Assembly: GCF_019904175.1 (NCBI RefSeq)
Contig: NZ_CP061913.1
Location: 4,650,001 to 4,714,000, forward strand
Direction of reading: 5' to 3'
From: Dactylosporangium vinaceum
Lineage (GTDB): Bacteria; Actinomycetota; Actinomycetes; Mycobacteriales; Micromonosporaceae
Length of the DNA: 64,000 nt
A program made the translations under genes and the position numbers. The notes beneath the pieces are model-generated. The model saw nothing but the letters and a program-made list of their open reading frames with translations, ran no database searches and had not been told where the DNA came from. Each line of letters opens with the position of its first letter. Position 1 is the stretch's first letter. Positions 8,808 through 16,170 of the stretch are shown piece after piece.

Positions 8808-9665
8808 ATGACCAGGCTGCGCACGAACCGGGAGCGGCTGGTCACCCAGATCCTGGCCGGGGAGGTCTGGCCCGCCCTGGCCGACCGGCACGGGTATCGG
8901 GTCGACGCCGACGGCACCCCGTTCCTGCTGCCCGGCATGGGCGGGGTCACGCTCGGCGCGCACGCCGGCGACCCGGCCACCGGCTACGCCGGCGACCACG
9001 TCGAGCCGGGCCTGTCCGTGCGGGCGGCGGACCCGGGCGCGAACATGGCCCTGCAGTTCCTGTCCTGCGTCGGCAACGTCGTCACCGTGCGCAGCGGGCC
9101 GGCGGCGGGCGCGACCGGGCGGGTCATCGGGCAGCACGCGTACGTGCTCGTCGACATGCCCGAGGAGCGGCTCGCGCTGGTCAGCTCCGGTGACCGGGTG
9201 AGCGTCGCCGCCCGCGGGCAGGGGCTGAAGCTCACCGACCACCCGGACGTCGTGGTCAAGAACCTCGACCCGGACCTCCTCGACGCGCTGCCGATCACCA
9301 CCCGGGCCGACGGCCGCCTCGAGGTCGGGGTGGCGGCCCGGGTGCCGGCCGCCGCGGTCGGGGCCGGGGCCGGGATGGTCTCCGAGTTCGCCAACACCGA
9401 CCTGATGGGCGCCTACGCCGGGCAGGGTGCCGACCTGTCCCTGGGCCTGGAGTCGCTGCGCATCGGCGACCTGGTCGCGTTGGAGGACCAGGACCACCGC
9501 TTCGGGCGCGGGTTCCGGCGCGGGTACCTCACCGTCGGCGTCATCAGCACGGGCCACTGCCGCCTCTTCGGCCACGGGCCCGGCCCGAGCACCATCATCA
9601 CCGGCCCCGCCGAGGCGTTCTGCGTCGTCGACGACGCCGACGCCAACCTGGGAGCGCTGCTGTGA
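8808..9665 (+). CDS. DUF4438 protein, first of a tandem pair
   Basis: 285-residue protein of the DUF4438 family, known mainly from an uncharacterised Thermotoga structure; no function is established to my knowledge. Family-like features seen are the GGVTLG..AGD motif, the GDHVEPGLSV motif near residue 60, a conserved LSCVGN..TV..GPAAGATG segment, GQGLKLTDHPDV, and the C-terminal RFGRGFRRG...GHGPGPST region. It is probably cytoplasmic: no signal peptide or membrane helix. The ATG at 8808 follows GGAGG at 8796-8800. An in-frame ATG at 8757 exists but has no ribosome site and adds low-complexity residues. The gene lies 85 bases after tldE and is coupled to its paralogue by a GTGA overlap. Confidence 0.85.
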   Translation: MTRLRTNRERLVTQILAGEVWPALADRHGYRVDADGTPFLLPGMGGVTLGAHAGDPATGYAGDHVEPGLSVRAADPGANMALQFLSCVGNVVTVRSGPAAGATGRVIGQHAYVLVDMPEERLALVSSGDRVSVAARGQGLKLTDHPDVVVKNLDPDLLDALPITTRADGRLEVGVAARVPAAAVGAGAGMVSEFANTDLMGAYAGQGADLSLGLESLRIGDLVALEDQDHRFGRGFRRGYLTVGVISTGHCRLFGHGPGPSTIITGPAEAFCVVDDADANLGALL

Positions 9666-10459
9666 CGACCGTGGCCATGAACCTGACCGGGGCGGTGGAG
9701 GCGCCGGTCATGGGCTCCTCGCCGTACCTGATCGACGCCGACGGCGCACCCTACGTGCCCGTCGGGTCCTCGGGCGTCGTCCTGGGGGTACACCTCGGCG
9801 ACGGCGTGTTCGCCCATGACGCCGACCACGTCGCACCCGGCGTCACCCTCGAACACCGCGACCCGTCGGCCCGGCACGCGCTCACCGCGTTCGCGTGCCT
9901 GGGCAACGACGCCGTGGTGCGGTCCGGGGCGGCCGCCGGGGCGCGGGGCACAGTCCTGGGCAAGCGCGGCGAGGAGGGCCGGGTCATCGTGCTGTTCGCC
10001 GACGACGTGCTGGCCGCGCTGCTGCCGGGGGACGCGATAGCCGTGCGGGCCCACGGGCAGGGGGCGACGCTGCCGGGCCTGACCGTGCTCAATGTGGACC
10101 CGCGGATGCTGCCGCGCCTGGCCCTGCCGGTCGGGGTGCGCGGGATCGTGCCGTCGGCCGTGGTGGGCAACGGGATCGGCCGTCCGGCGCAGATGTGGGA
10201 CCTCGACCTTCAGGAGGTACCACCGGAGCTGTGTTTGGGGGATTTTGTGGCAATTGACGACCTCGATGTGCGGCACAACGCCGGCTATCGGCGGGGCTGG
10301 CGGACCGTCGGCGTCATCGTGCACGGCGGCAGCCCGCTGCCGGGCCACGGACCGGGCCTGATGCCGCTGCTGTGCGGGCCGATCGCGGCGCTGCCCGTGC
10401 ACGTCGACGGCGACCAGCACCTCGGCCTGCGCGTCGACGACCTAGACTTCCGCGCATGA
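9662..10459 (+). CDS. DUF4438 protein, second of a tandem pair
   Basis: 265-residue diverged paralogue of the preceding protein, sharing the order GVVLGVHLGD, DHVAPGVTL, AFACLGNDAVVRSG, GQGATLPGLTVLNVDP and GHGPG near the C-terminus. It starts at the GTG overlapping the previous stop (GTGA, 9662-9665), so the two products are likely made together and may form a hetero-oligomer. It is shorter than the first copy and starts directly with the conserved region. A short run of unusual AT-ending codons with an internal AGGAGGT lies near 10211-10255. Function unknown; cytoplasmic location is inferred from the lack of targeting sequence. Confidence 0.83.
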   Translation: MTTVAMNLTGAVEAPVMGSSPYLIDADGAPYVPVGSSGVVLGVHLGDGVFAHDADHVAPGVTLEHRDPSARHALTAFACLGNDAVVRSGAAAGARGTVLGKRGEEGRVIVLFADDVLAALLPGDAIAVRAHGQGATLPGLTVLNVDPRMLPRLALPVGVRGIVPSAVVGNGIGRPAQMWDLDLQEVPPELCLGDFVAIDDLDVRHNAGYRRGWRTVGVIVHGGSPLPGHGPGLMPLLCGPIAALPVHVDGDQHLGLRVDDLDFRA

Positions 10460-10491
10460 CCGGTCCGCAGGGAAGCGCAGTGGCCGGTCGT
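10456..10491. repeat. Short inverted-repeat element B, after the second DUF4438 gene
   Basis: Arms ATGACCGG (10456-10463) and CCGGTCGT (10484-10491), paired over at least GACCGG/CCGGTC, with a 20-base loop. It copies the architecture of the element at 8719-8754 and begins on the DUF4438 stop codon in the same phase. Fifteen of 20 loop positions are identical between the two. The pair therefore brackets the DUF4438 genes. Confidence 0.55.
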
Positions 10492-10544
10492 CGACTGGCG
10501 CAGCCTGACGGTCATGCTGCTGACGAGCGAAGCGAGGAGGTGGC

Positions 10545-11252
10545 GTGACCGACCCGGCGAACTTCCTGCACCGGTCGCTGCCGGAGGCGGTGTATCTCGT
10601 GTTGCGGCGCAAGATCCTCAACAACGAGTTCACCGCCGGGCAGCGCCTCGTCGAGGCGCCCCTCGCCGAGGAGCTCGGGGTCAGCCGCTCGACCGTCCGC
10701 GAGGCGCTGCGCCAGCTCAGCGTCGACGGCCTGGTCGACATCTCGCCGCGGCGGCACAGTGTCGTGACCCGGATGTCCTACGAGGACATCCGGGACGCGT
10801 GCTATGCCCGCTTCGTCCTGGAGGCCGGCGCGGTCCGCTGCATCACCGGCAACAAGGACGACGTGCTCGGGCGCATGCAGGCCGTCGTCGACCGGATGGC
10901 CGGCGTCGCCGCCGACGGCGACGTGGCCACGATGATCGACCTGGACACCGAGTTTCACGGCTGCATCATCGACGCCGCCGGCAAGCAGCGCCTGGCCGCA
11001 CTGTGGCGGACGCTCGACGCGCAGATGGGCGCCCTCATGCGCTCGTCGATCGACCGCCAGCACATCGGCCTCGACGAGGCGGTGCGCCGCCACCAGTACG
11101 TGGTCGACGTCTTCCGGGTCGGCTCCGGCGAGCAGATCGTGCAGATGCTGGAGGAGCACTACCTGGGCGCCGTCGACAGCATGGCCGAGGCCGGGGTGCT
11201 GTCCTCGAAGGGGCTAGACAGCGGCCCGGTCGCCGGCCGGACGCCGGCGTAG
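10545..11252 (+). CDS. GntR-family regulator with FCD ligand domain
   Basis: 235-residue transcription factor. The N-terminal winged helix is clear (VEAPLAEELGVSRSTVREAL, residues 26-45), followed by an FCD all-helical ligand domain with the usual metal-binding pattern: Asp/His in DLDTEFHG, His in RRHQYVV and His in EEHYLG. FCD regulators normally sense small carboxylates or amino-acid-like ligands. The GTG at 10545 has GAGGAGG at 10534-10540. It is the last gene of the rightward block and is the likely local regulator of the transporter/protease operon. Its final 39 bases overlap the convergent aldo/keto reductase gene. Confidence 0.92.
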   Translation: MTDPANFLHRSLPEAVYLVLRRKILNNEFTAGQRLVEAPLAEELGVSRSTVREALRQLSVDGLVDISPRRHSVVTRMSYEDIRDACYARFVLEAGAVRCITGNKDDVLGRMQAVVDRMAGVAADGDVATMIDLDTEFHGCIIDAAGKQRLAALWRTLDAQMGALMRSSIDRQHIGLDEAVRRHQYVVDVFRVGSGEQIVQMLEEHYLGAVDSMAEAGVLSSKGLDSGPVAGRTPA

Positions 11253-12242
11253 CGCCGCCTGCTGCAGCTCCGGCGGGGTGTAGGCCATGTCCAGGCGGCC
11301 CACGTCCGTGCCGGGCGGGACGATCGCGTCGATCGCGTCGAGGATCTCGTCGTCGAGCGCGAGTTCGGCGCCGGCGAGGAGGTCGTCGAGCTGCTCCATG
11401 GTCCGCGGCCCGATGATGGCCGACGTGACCCCGGGGTGGGCGACGGCGAACGCCATCGCCATGTGGGTGAGGCTCAGGCCGTGCTTGTCGGCCAGCGGGA
11501 CCAGCTGCTCGACGGCGTCGAGGCGGCGCTCGTCGCGGTAGTGCTTGAACGGCAGGCCCGCGCGGTGGGTGGTGGCCTCCTGGCCCTTGCGGAACTTCCC
11601 GGTCAGCATGCCCTGGGCGAGCGGGCTCCACACGAGGGCGCCCATGCCGTACCGCTGGGTCACCGGCAGGATCTCGCGCTCGATGCCGCGGTCGAGGATC
11701 GAGTACGGGGGCTGCTCGGTGCGGTACCGCTCGTAGCCGCGCCGCTCGGACGCCCACTGGGCCTCCACGATCGCCGAGGCCGGGAACGTCGAGGACCCGA
11801 TCGCCCGCACCTTGCCGCTGCGCACCAGGTCGGTAAGCGCCGACAGCGTCTCCTCGATGTCGACTGCCGGGTCGAGGCGGTGCACCTGATACAGGTCGAT
11901 GTGGTCGGTCTGCAGCCGCCGCAGCGAGTGTTCGACCTCGGCCATGATCCACCGTCGCGAGGTGCCGCGCCGGTTCGGGTCGTCGCCCATGGCCCCGTGC
12001 ACCTTGGTGGCCAGCACGACGTCGTCTCGCCGGTTCTTGAGTGCCTTGCCGACGATCTCCTCGGACTCGCCCCGGGAGTAGACGTCGGCGGTGTCGATGA
12101 AGTTGATGCCGGCGTCGAGGGCCCGGTGGATGATCCGGATCGAGTCGTCGTGGTCGTTGTTGCCGATCGCGCCGAACATCATGGCGCCCAGGCAGTAGGG
12201 GCTGACCTGGATGCCGGTCCGGCCGAGCGTACGGTAGCGCAT
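11214..12242 (-). CDS. Aldo/keto reductase
   Basis: 342-residue NADPH-dependent carbonyl reductase of the AKR superfamily, TIM barrel. It starts MRYRTLGRTGIQVSPYCLG; the catalytic tetrad can be placed at Asp and Tyr in DTADVYSRG, Lys in LATKVHG and His in YQVHRLD. The C-terminal cofactor site is seen as TSAIIGPRTMEQL. Upstream on the minus strand a GGGAG lies 11 bases before the ATG. The gene is divergent from a TetR regulator 70 bases away, which is the likely controller. Its 3' end overlaps the GntR gene tail to tail. Confidence 0.93.
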   Translation of the reverse strand: MRYRTLGRTGIQVSPYCLGAMMFGAIGNNDHDDSIRIIHRALDAGINFIDTADVYSRGESEEIVGKALKNRRDDVVLATKVHGAMGDDPNRRGTSRRWIMAEVEHSLRRLQTDHIDLYQVHRLDPAVDIEETLSALTDLVRSGKVRAIGSSTFPASAIVEAQWASERRGYERYRTEQPPYSILDRGIEREILPVTQRYGMGALVWSPLAQGMLTGKFRKGQEATTHRAGLPFKHYRDERRLDAVEQLVPLADKHGLSLTHMAMAFAVAHPGVTSAIIGPRTMEQLDDLLAGAELALDDEILDAIDAIVPPGTDVGRLDMAYTPPELQQAALRRRPAGDRAAV

Positions 12243-12312
12243 AGTCTGTGGTGCTCCCTTCGGTTCCTCCCGCCCAGTCTAACCGGAACATCTTCTCATT
12301 TGCGAGGCCCTG

Positions 12313-12849
12313 ATGCGTGCGGACGCCCGCCGGAACTTCGACGCGATAGTCGAGGCGGCCCGCGCGGTCTTCCGCGAGTCGGGCGTGGACGCCCCCGTCC
12401 GCGAGATCACCACCCGCGCCGGCGTGGGCCTGGCCACCTTCTACCGCCACTTCCCGGACCGCTCCGACCTGGTCACCGCCGTCTTCCGGCACGAGGTCGA
12501 CGCCTGCGCCGACGAGGCGGCGGCGCTCGCCACCGCCCTGCCGCCGTGGGAGGCGCTCGTCGCCTGGCTGCACCGCTTCACCGGCTTCGTGGGGGCCAAG
12601 CGCGGCCTGCAGGACGCCCTGCACTCCGGCAATCCCGCCTTCGAACCGTTGCCGTTGTACTTCCGGGAGCGCTTCGAGCCGGCCTTGAGCACCCTGCTCC
12701 GGGCCGCGGCCGCGGCCGGCGACGCCCGCGCGGACGCGTCCCCGATGGACGTCCTCTACGCCATCTCCCGCCTGTGCCGAGGCGCCGACCCGGCCGCCGA
12801 CATGCGCATGGTCGAGCTCCTGATCGACGGCCTACGCGCCCGCAGCTAG
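12313..12849 (+). CDS. TetR-family transcriptional regulator
   Basis: 178-residue regulator with an N-terminal helix-turn-helix: ARAVFRESGVDAPVREITTR followed by AGVGLATFYRHFPDRSDLV (about residues 17-55). The remainder is a divergent helical ligand domain with a RPTLQ-like GFVGAKRGLQDAL region. It is transcribed away from the aldo/keto reductase through a shared 70-base region (12243-12312), the arrangement expected when TetR represses the neighbour. Start is the ATG at 12313; no strong ribosome site is visible. Confidence 0.9.
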   Translation: MRADARRNFDAIVEAARAVFRESGVDAPVREITTRAGVGLATFYRHFPDRSDLVTAVFRHEVDACADEAAALATALPPWEALVAWLHRFTGFVGAKRGLQDALHSGNPAFEPLPLYFRERFEPALSTLLRAAAAAGDARADASPMDVLYAISRLCRGADPAADMRMVELLIDGLRARS

Positions 12850-12881
12850 CCCACCGATGCGGCCCGCGCCCTCGGGGAACG

Positions 12882-14189
12882 TCACCGCCACGCCGGGTCG
12901 TGGAGGGCGGCGCCGCTGACGCCGCCGGGCCCGGGGCGCACGGCCAGGATCTGGTCGACGCCCATCCGGCCCTCCTCGAACGTCAGGGCGCCGCCGACCA
13001 GGTAGAGGCGCCACACGCGGGCCGTCGGCTCGCCGACCAGGGCCACGGCCGCGTCCCAGTTCGACTCCAGGGTGCGCAGCCAGGCGGCGACGGTGTGCAC
13101 GTAGTGCTCGCGCATGGCGTGGACGTCGCGGACCTCCAGCCCGGCCCGCTCCAGCCGGGCGACGGTCTCGCCGACGGGGCGCATGTGCATGTCGGGCGCC
13201 ACGTACGCCTCGATGAACGCCCCGCCGCCGGGGGCGTGGCGGCCGCGGGACATCTGCTGGACCAGCAGGCGGCCCCGCGGGGCCAGCAGGCCGTGGAGGG
13301 TGGCGGCGAACGCCGGGTACTGCGCGTCGCCCACGTGCTCGCCCATCTCGACGGTGGCGATCGCGTCGTAGGGGCCGTCGGTGACGTCGCGGTAGTCCTG
13401 GAGGCGGACCCGGGCCCGGTCCTGCAGGCCGAGCTCGGCGACGCGGGCGGCGGCGAAGTCGCGCTGGCGGGCGGAGAGGGTGACGCCTGTGACGTCGGCG
13501 CCGTAGTGGCGGGCGGCGTGGATCGACAGGGAGCCCCAGCCGCAGCCGACGTCGAGCATCCGCATCCCGGGGCGCAGGCCGAGCTTGCGGCAGATCAGGT
13601 CGAGCTTGTCGCGCTGGGCCGCGGCCAGGTCGTAGCCGGGGGCGTCCGACGTCCAGTACCCGCACGAGTATGCCATCGCCGGGTCGAGCAGCAGCGCGTA
13701 GAACTCGTTGGACAGGTCGTAGTGGTAGCTGATCGCCGCGCGGTCGCGGGCCTTGGAGTGCAGGCGGCCGTCCAGCTTCGCCTCCACCGCGGGCGCCTTC
13801 GGGCGCGGGCCCAGCACGCCCAGCGCGAGCGCCGTGCGCAGGGCCCGCAGCCGGTCCGTGGCGCCGAGCCGGGCGCCGCCGCCGGTGAGGCCCTTCGCGC
13901 GGGCGTGGCGCCACACGCGGCGCAGGCCGTCGGCGAGGTCGCCCTCGACGTCGATCTCGCCGGTGATGTACGCCTGCGCGAGGCCGAGCTCGTTGGGGCG
14001 CCACAGCATCCGGCGCAGTGCGTCGCGGCTGCGGACCACGAGGACCGGGCCGTCGGCCGGGCCGGTCTCGCTGCCGTCCCACGCGCGCAGCCGCACCGGC
14101 AGCGAGCCGCCGGCGACGGCGCCGACCAGGGTGCCGAGGCGCTCGGCGACGGAGCCTGCGGCCGGGGTGGTGGAGGTGGTGGTGGTCAT
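12882..14189 (-). CDS. Cfa-type SAM-dependent methyltransferase, second paralogue
   Basis: 435-residue enzyme of the cyclopropane-fatty-acid synthase family, acting on unsaturated acyl chains of membrane phospholipids. The SAM site is seen as MLDVGCGWGSL, preceded by the family N-terminal domain and the KARDRAAISYHYDLSNEFY segment. Start is the ATG at 14189, with GGAAAGG upstream; the open frame to 14357 is a shadow in the preceding gene. The ATG overlaps the stop of the first Cfa paralogue by 4 bases. It keeps the canonical GCGWG, unlike its neighbour. Whether it makes cyclopropane, methyl-branched or another modified chain cannot be told from sequence alone. Confidence 0.93.
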   Translation of the reverse strand: MTTTTSTTPAAGSVAERLGTLVGAVAGGSLPVRLRAWDGSETGPADGPVLVVRSRDALRRMLWRPNELGLAQAYITGEIDVEGDLADGLRRVWRHARAKGLTGGGARLGATDRLRALRTALALGVLGPRPKAPAVEAKLDGRLHSKARDRAAISYHYDLSNEFYALLLDPAMAYSCGYWTSDAPGYDLAAAQRDKLDLICRKLGLRPGMRMLDVGCGWGSLSIHAARHYGADVTGVTLSARQRDFAAARVAELGLQDRARVRLQDYRDVTDGPYDAIATVEMGEHVGDAQYPAFAATLHGLLAPRGRLLVQQMSRGRHAPGGGAFIEAYVAPDMHMRPVGETVARLERAGLEVRDVHAMREHYVHTVAAWLRTLESNWDAAVALVGEPTARVWRLYLVGGALTFEEGRMGVDQILAVRPGPGGVSGAALHDPAWR

Positions 14190-15499
14190 GCGGCGGCCTT
14201 TCCGGAGCGGTCGAGCACGAGCTGGTGCACGTCGAGGTAGCCGGTGCGGAACCCGGCCTCGCAGTAGGCGAGGTAGAACTCCCAGGTGCGGCGGAACGTC
14301 TCGTCGAAGCCGAGTGCGCGCACGCCGTCGGTGTGCGCGGTGAACCGCTCCCGCCACAGGCGCAGCGTGGCCTCGTAGTGGCGGCCGAACGCGAACCGGT
14401 CGGCGATGCGCAGCGTGGTGCCGGCGGCGAGGCCGTCCTCCAGCGCGCGGATCGACGGGATCTGCCCGCCGGGGAAGATGTACTTCTGGATCCAGGTGTG
14501 GCCGCGGCGGGTCGCGCGCATCCGCTCGTGGGCCATCGTGATCGTCTGCAGGCCCACGCGGCCGCCCGGACCCAGGTGCCGGTCGAGGGTCTTCAGGTAT
14601 ACCGGCCAGAACTGCGCGCCGACGGCCTCGAGCATCTCGACGCTGACGATCGCGTCGAAGCCGCCGAGCGCCGGCGGGATCTCACGGTAGTCCTGCAGCC
14701 GCACGTGCACGCGGCCGGCGACGCCGGCCCGCGCGGCCCGGCGGACGGCGAGGTCGCGCTGCTCGGCCGAGAGCGTGACGCTGTGCACGTCCGCGCCGCG
14801 GCGGGCGGCCCGGATCGCGAGCTCGCCCCACCCGGTGCCGATCTCCAGCAGCCGGGTGCCCGGGCCCACCCCGACGGCGTCGAGGAGCCGGTCGATCTTG
14901 CGGTGCTGGGCCGCGGCCAGGTCGGGCCAGCCGGCCGCGCCCGGGTCCGTGTCGAACAGCGCCGACGAGTAGGTCATCGTGCGGTCGAGGAACAGCGCGA
15001 ACAGGTCGTTCGACAGGTCGTAGTGGCTGTGGATGTTGCGCCGGGCGTTCGCCGCCGTGTTGCGGGCCGTGCGCGGCGGCCGTGCGCCGTGCACGTGCCG
15101 CAGTGCCTGCAGCGGGCGCGGGACGATCGCCGTAATGTCGGCGGCCAGGACCGCGAACAGGCCGGTGAGGTCCTCGGCGTCCCAGTCGCCGGCCTGGTAC
15201 GACTCGCCGAGCCCGATGAGCCCGTGCGCGCCGAGCCGGGCCAGGAACGCGCCCGGCCGGTGCAGCACGAGCAGGGGTCCACCCGTGCCGATGGTCCGGC
15301 CGCCGTGGTACTGCACCCGCAGCGCCAGCCGCTCGGCGACCCGGTGCAGCAGCGCCTCCGCGATCCGGCCGCGCACCGGCGCCGACGGCACCGCGAACAC
15401 GTCGGGCCAGCGGGGCAGCGCCGGGCCCGCCGCGACGGCACCGGTCGGCATCGCACCGGTCGGCATCGGGCCGGCCGGGGTCGGATGCAACAGCGTCAT
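14186..15499 (-). CDS. Cfa-type SAM-dependent methyltransferase, first paralogue
   Basis: 437-residue Cfa-family protein. Seen are the Cfa-type NIHSHYDLSNDLFALFLD segment, SAM motif LLEIGTGWGEL (Thr in place of the usual Cys), and the late QTITMAHERM, YIFPGGQIPS and RRTWEFYLAYCEAGF motifs typical of the clade that travels with DUF1365. The ATG at 15499 has AGGAGG close upstream. It overlaps DUF1365 by 4 bases at its start and the second Cfa gene by 4 bases at its end. An early Pro/Ala/Gly-rich stretch (residues 4-25) with two GPMPTG-like units is a low-complexity N-terminal addition. Confidence 0.93.
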   Translation of the reverse strand: MTLLHPTPAGPMPTGAMPTGAVAAGPALPRWPDVFAVPSAPVRGRIAEALLHRVAERLALRVQYHGGRTIGTGGPLLVLHRPGAFLARLGAHGLIGLGESYQAGDWDAEDLTGLFAVLAADITAIVPRPLQALRHVHGARPPRTARNTAANARRNIHSHYDLSNDLFALFLDRTMTYSSALFDTDPGAAGWPDLAAAQHRKIDRLLDAVGVGPGTRLLEIGTGWGELAIRAARRGADVHSVTLSAEQRDLAVRRAARAGVAGRVHVRLQDYREIPPALGGFDAIVSVEMLEAVGAQFWPVYLKTLDRHLGPGGRVGLQTITMAHERMRATRRGHTWIQKYIFPGGQIPSIRALEDGLAAGTTLRIADRFAFGRHYEATLRLWRERFTAHTDGVRALGFDETFRRTWEFYLAYCEAGFRTGYLDVHQLVLDRSGKAAA

Positions 15500-16170
15500 A
15501 CGTCCTCCTGAAGACGGTGCCGGGGGCGGGCGATCACCGGGAGCCCCCGCAGGTACAGCCGGATGCCCTGCAGGCGGATCCGGGCGCTGACAGTCAGGGC
15601 GGTGAACGGGTGCGCCGCGGCCGGCGCGCGGGTCCCGCGCAGCGTCGCGGTGAAGACCCGGGCCCCGTCGCGTTCGAGCACGACGGTGAGGGCCAGCCGG
15701 TCGCCGGGCGCGGGCAGCCGCATCCGGTAGCGCCCGCCCGGGCCGAAGAACGGCGAGACGTAGAACGCCTTGCCGGTCTCGGCCCGTCCGTCCGCATCGG
15801 GGTGCAGCAGGTAGCAGTGCCGCTCGCCGTAGGTGTTGTGCACCTCCGCGACGACCGCCGACAACCGTCCACTGTGGTCGTGGCACCAGTACACGGTGAG
15901 CGGGTTGAAGATGTGGCCGAGCCCCCGTGCGTTGGTGAGCATCAGGATCCGGCCGCCGGCGTCGACGCCGCGGCGGGCGAGGAACCGCTCCACATTGGAC
16001 CTGATCGTCCCCTGTGGATCGCCGAGGTGGTCGCGGGCCCGGAACCGGGGGTCCGGCGGGGCGTCGAGGTCGACAAGCCACTGGTACGTGCGGTAGGCGA
16101 ACCCGTGCCGCAACGGCCGCGTGCGCGCGTGCCGCACCAGGCACCGGTACAGGACGGGGCCGGCGCTCAC
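15496..16170 (-). CDS. DUF1365 protein
   Basis: 224-residue DUF1365 protein, a family of unknown biochemical role nearly always found between an FAD oxidoreductase and Cfa-type methyltransferases. Family marks seen are YRCLVRHARTRPLRHGF, the NARGLGHIFNPLTVYWCHD segment, the VHNTYGERHCYLL motif and KAFYVSPFFGPGG. The GTG at 16170 overlaps the upstream stop (GTGA) and the stop overlaps the Cfa start (ATGA). The tight coupling supports a complex or ordered pathway in lipid modification. Confidence 0.9.
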   Translation of the reverse strand: MSAGPVLYRCLVRHARTRPLRHGFAYRTYQWLVDLDAPPDPRFRARDHLGDPQGTIRSNVERFLARRGVDAGGRILMLTNARGLGHIFNPLTVYWCHDHSGRLSAVVAEVHNTYGERHCYLLHPDADGRAETGKAFYVSPFFGPGGRYRMRLPAPGDRLALTVVLERDGARVFTATLRGTRAPAAAHPFTALTVSARIRLQGIRLYLRGLPVIARPRHRLQEDV

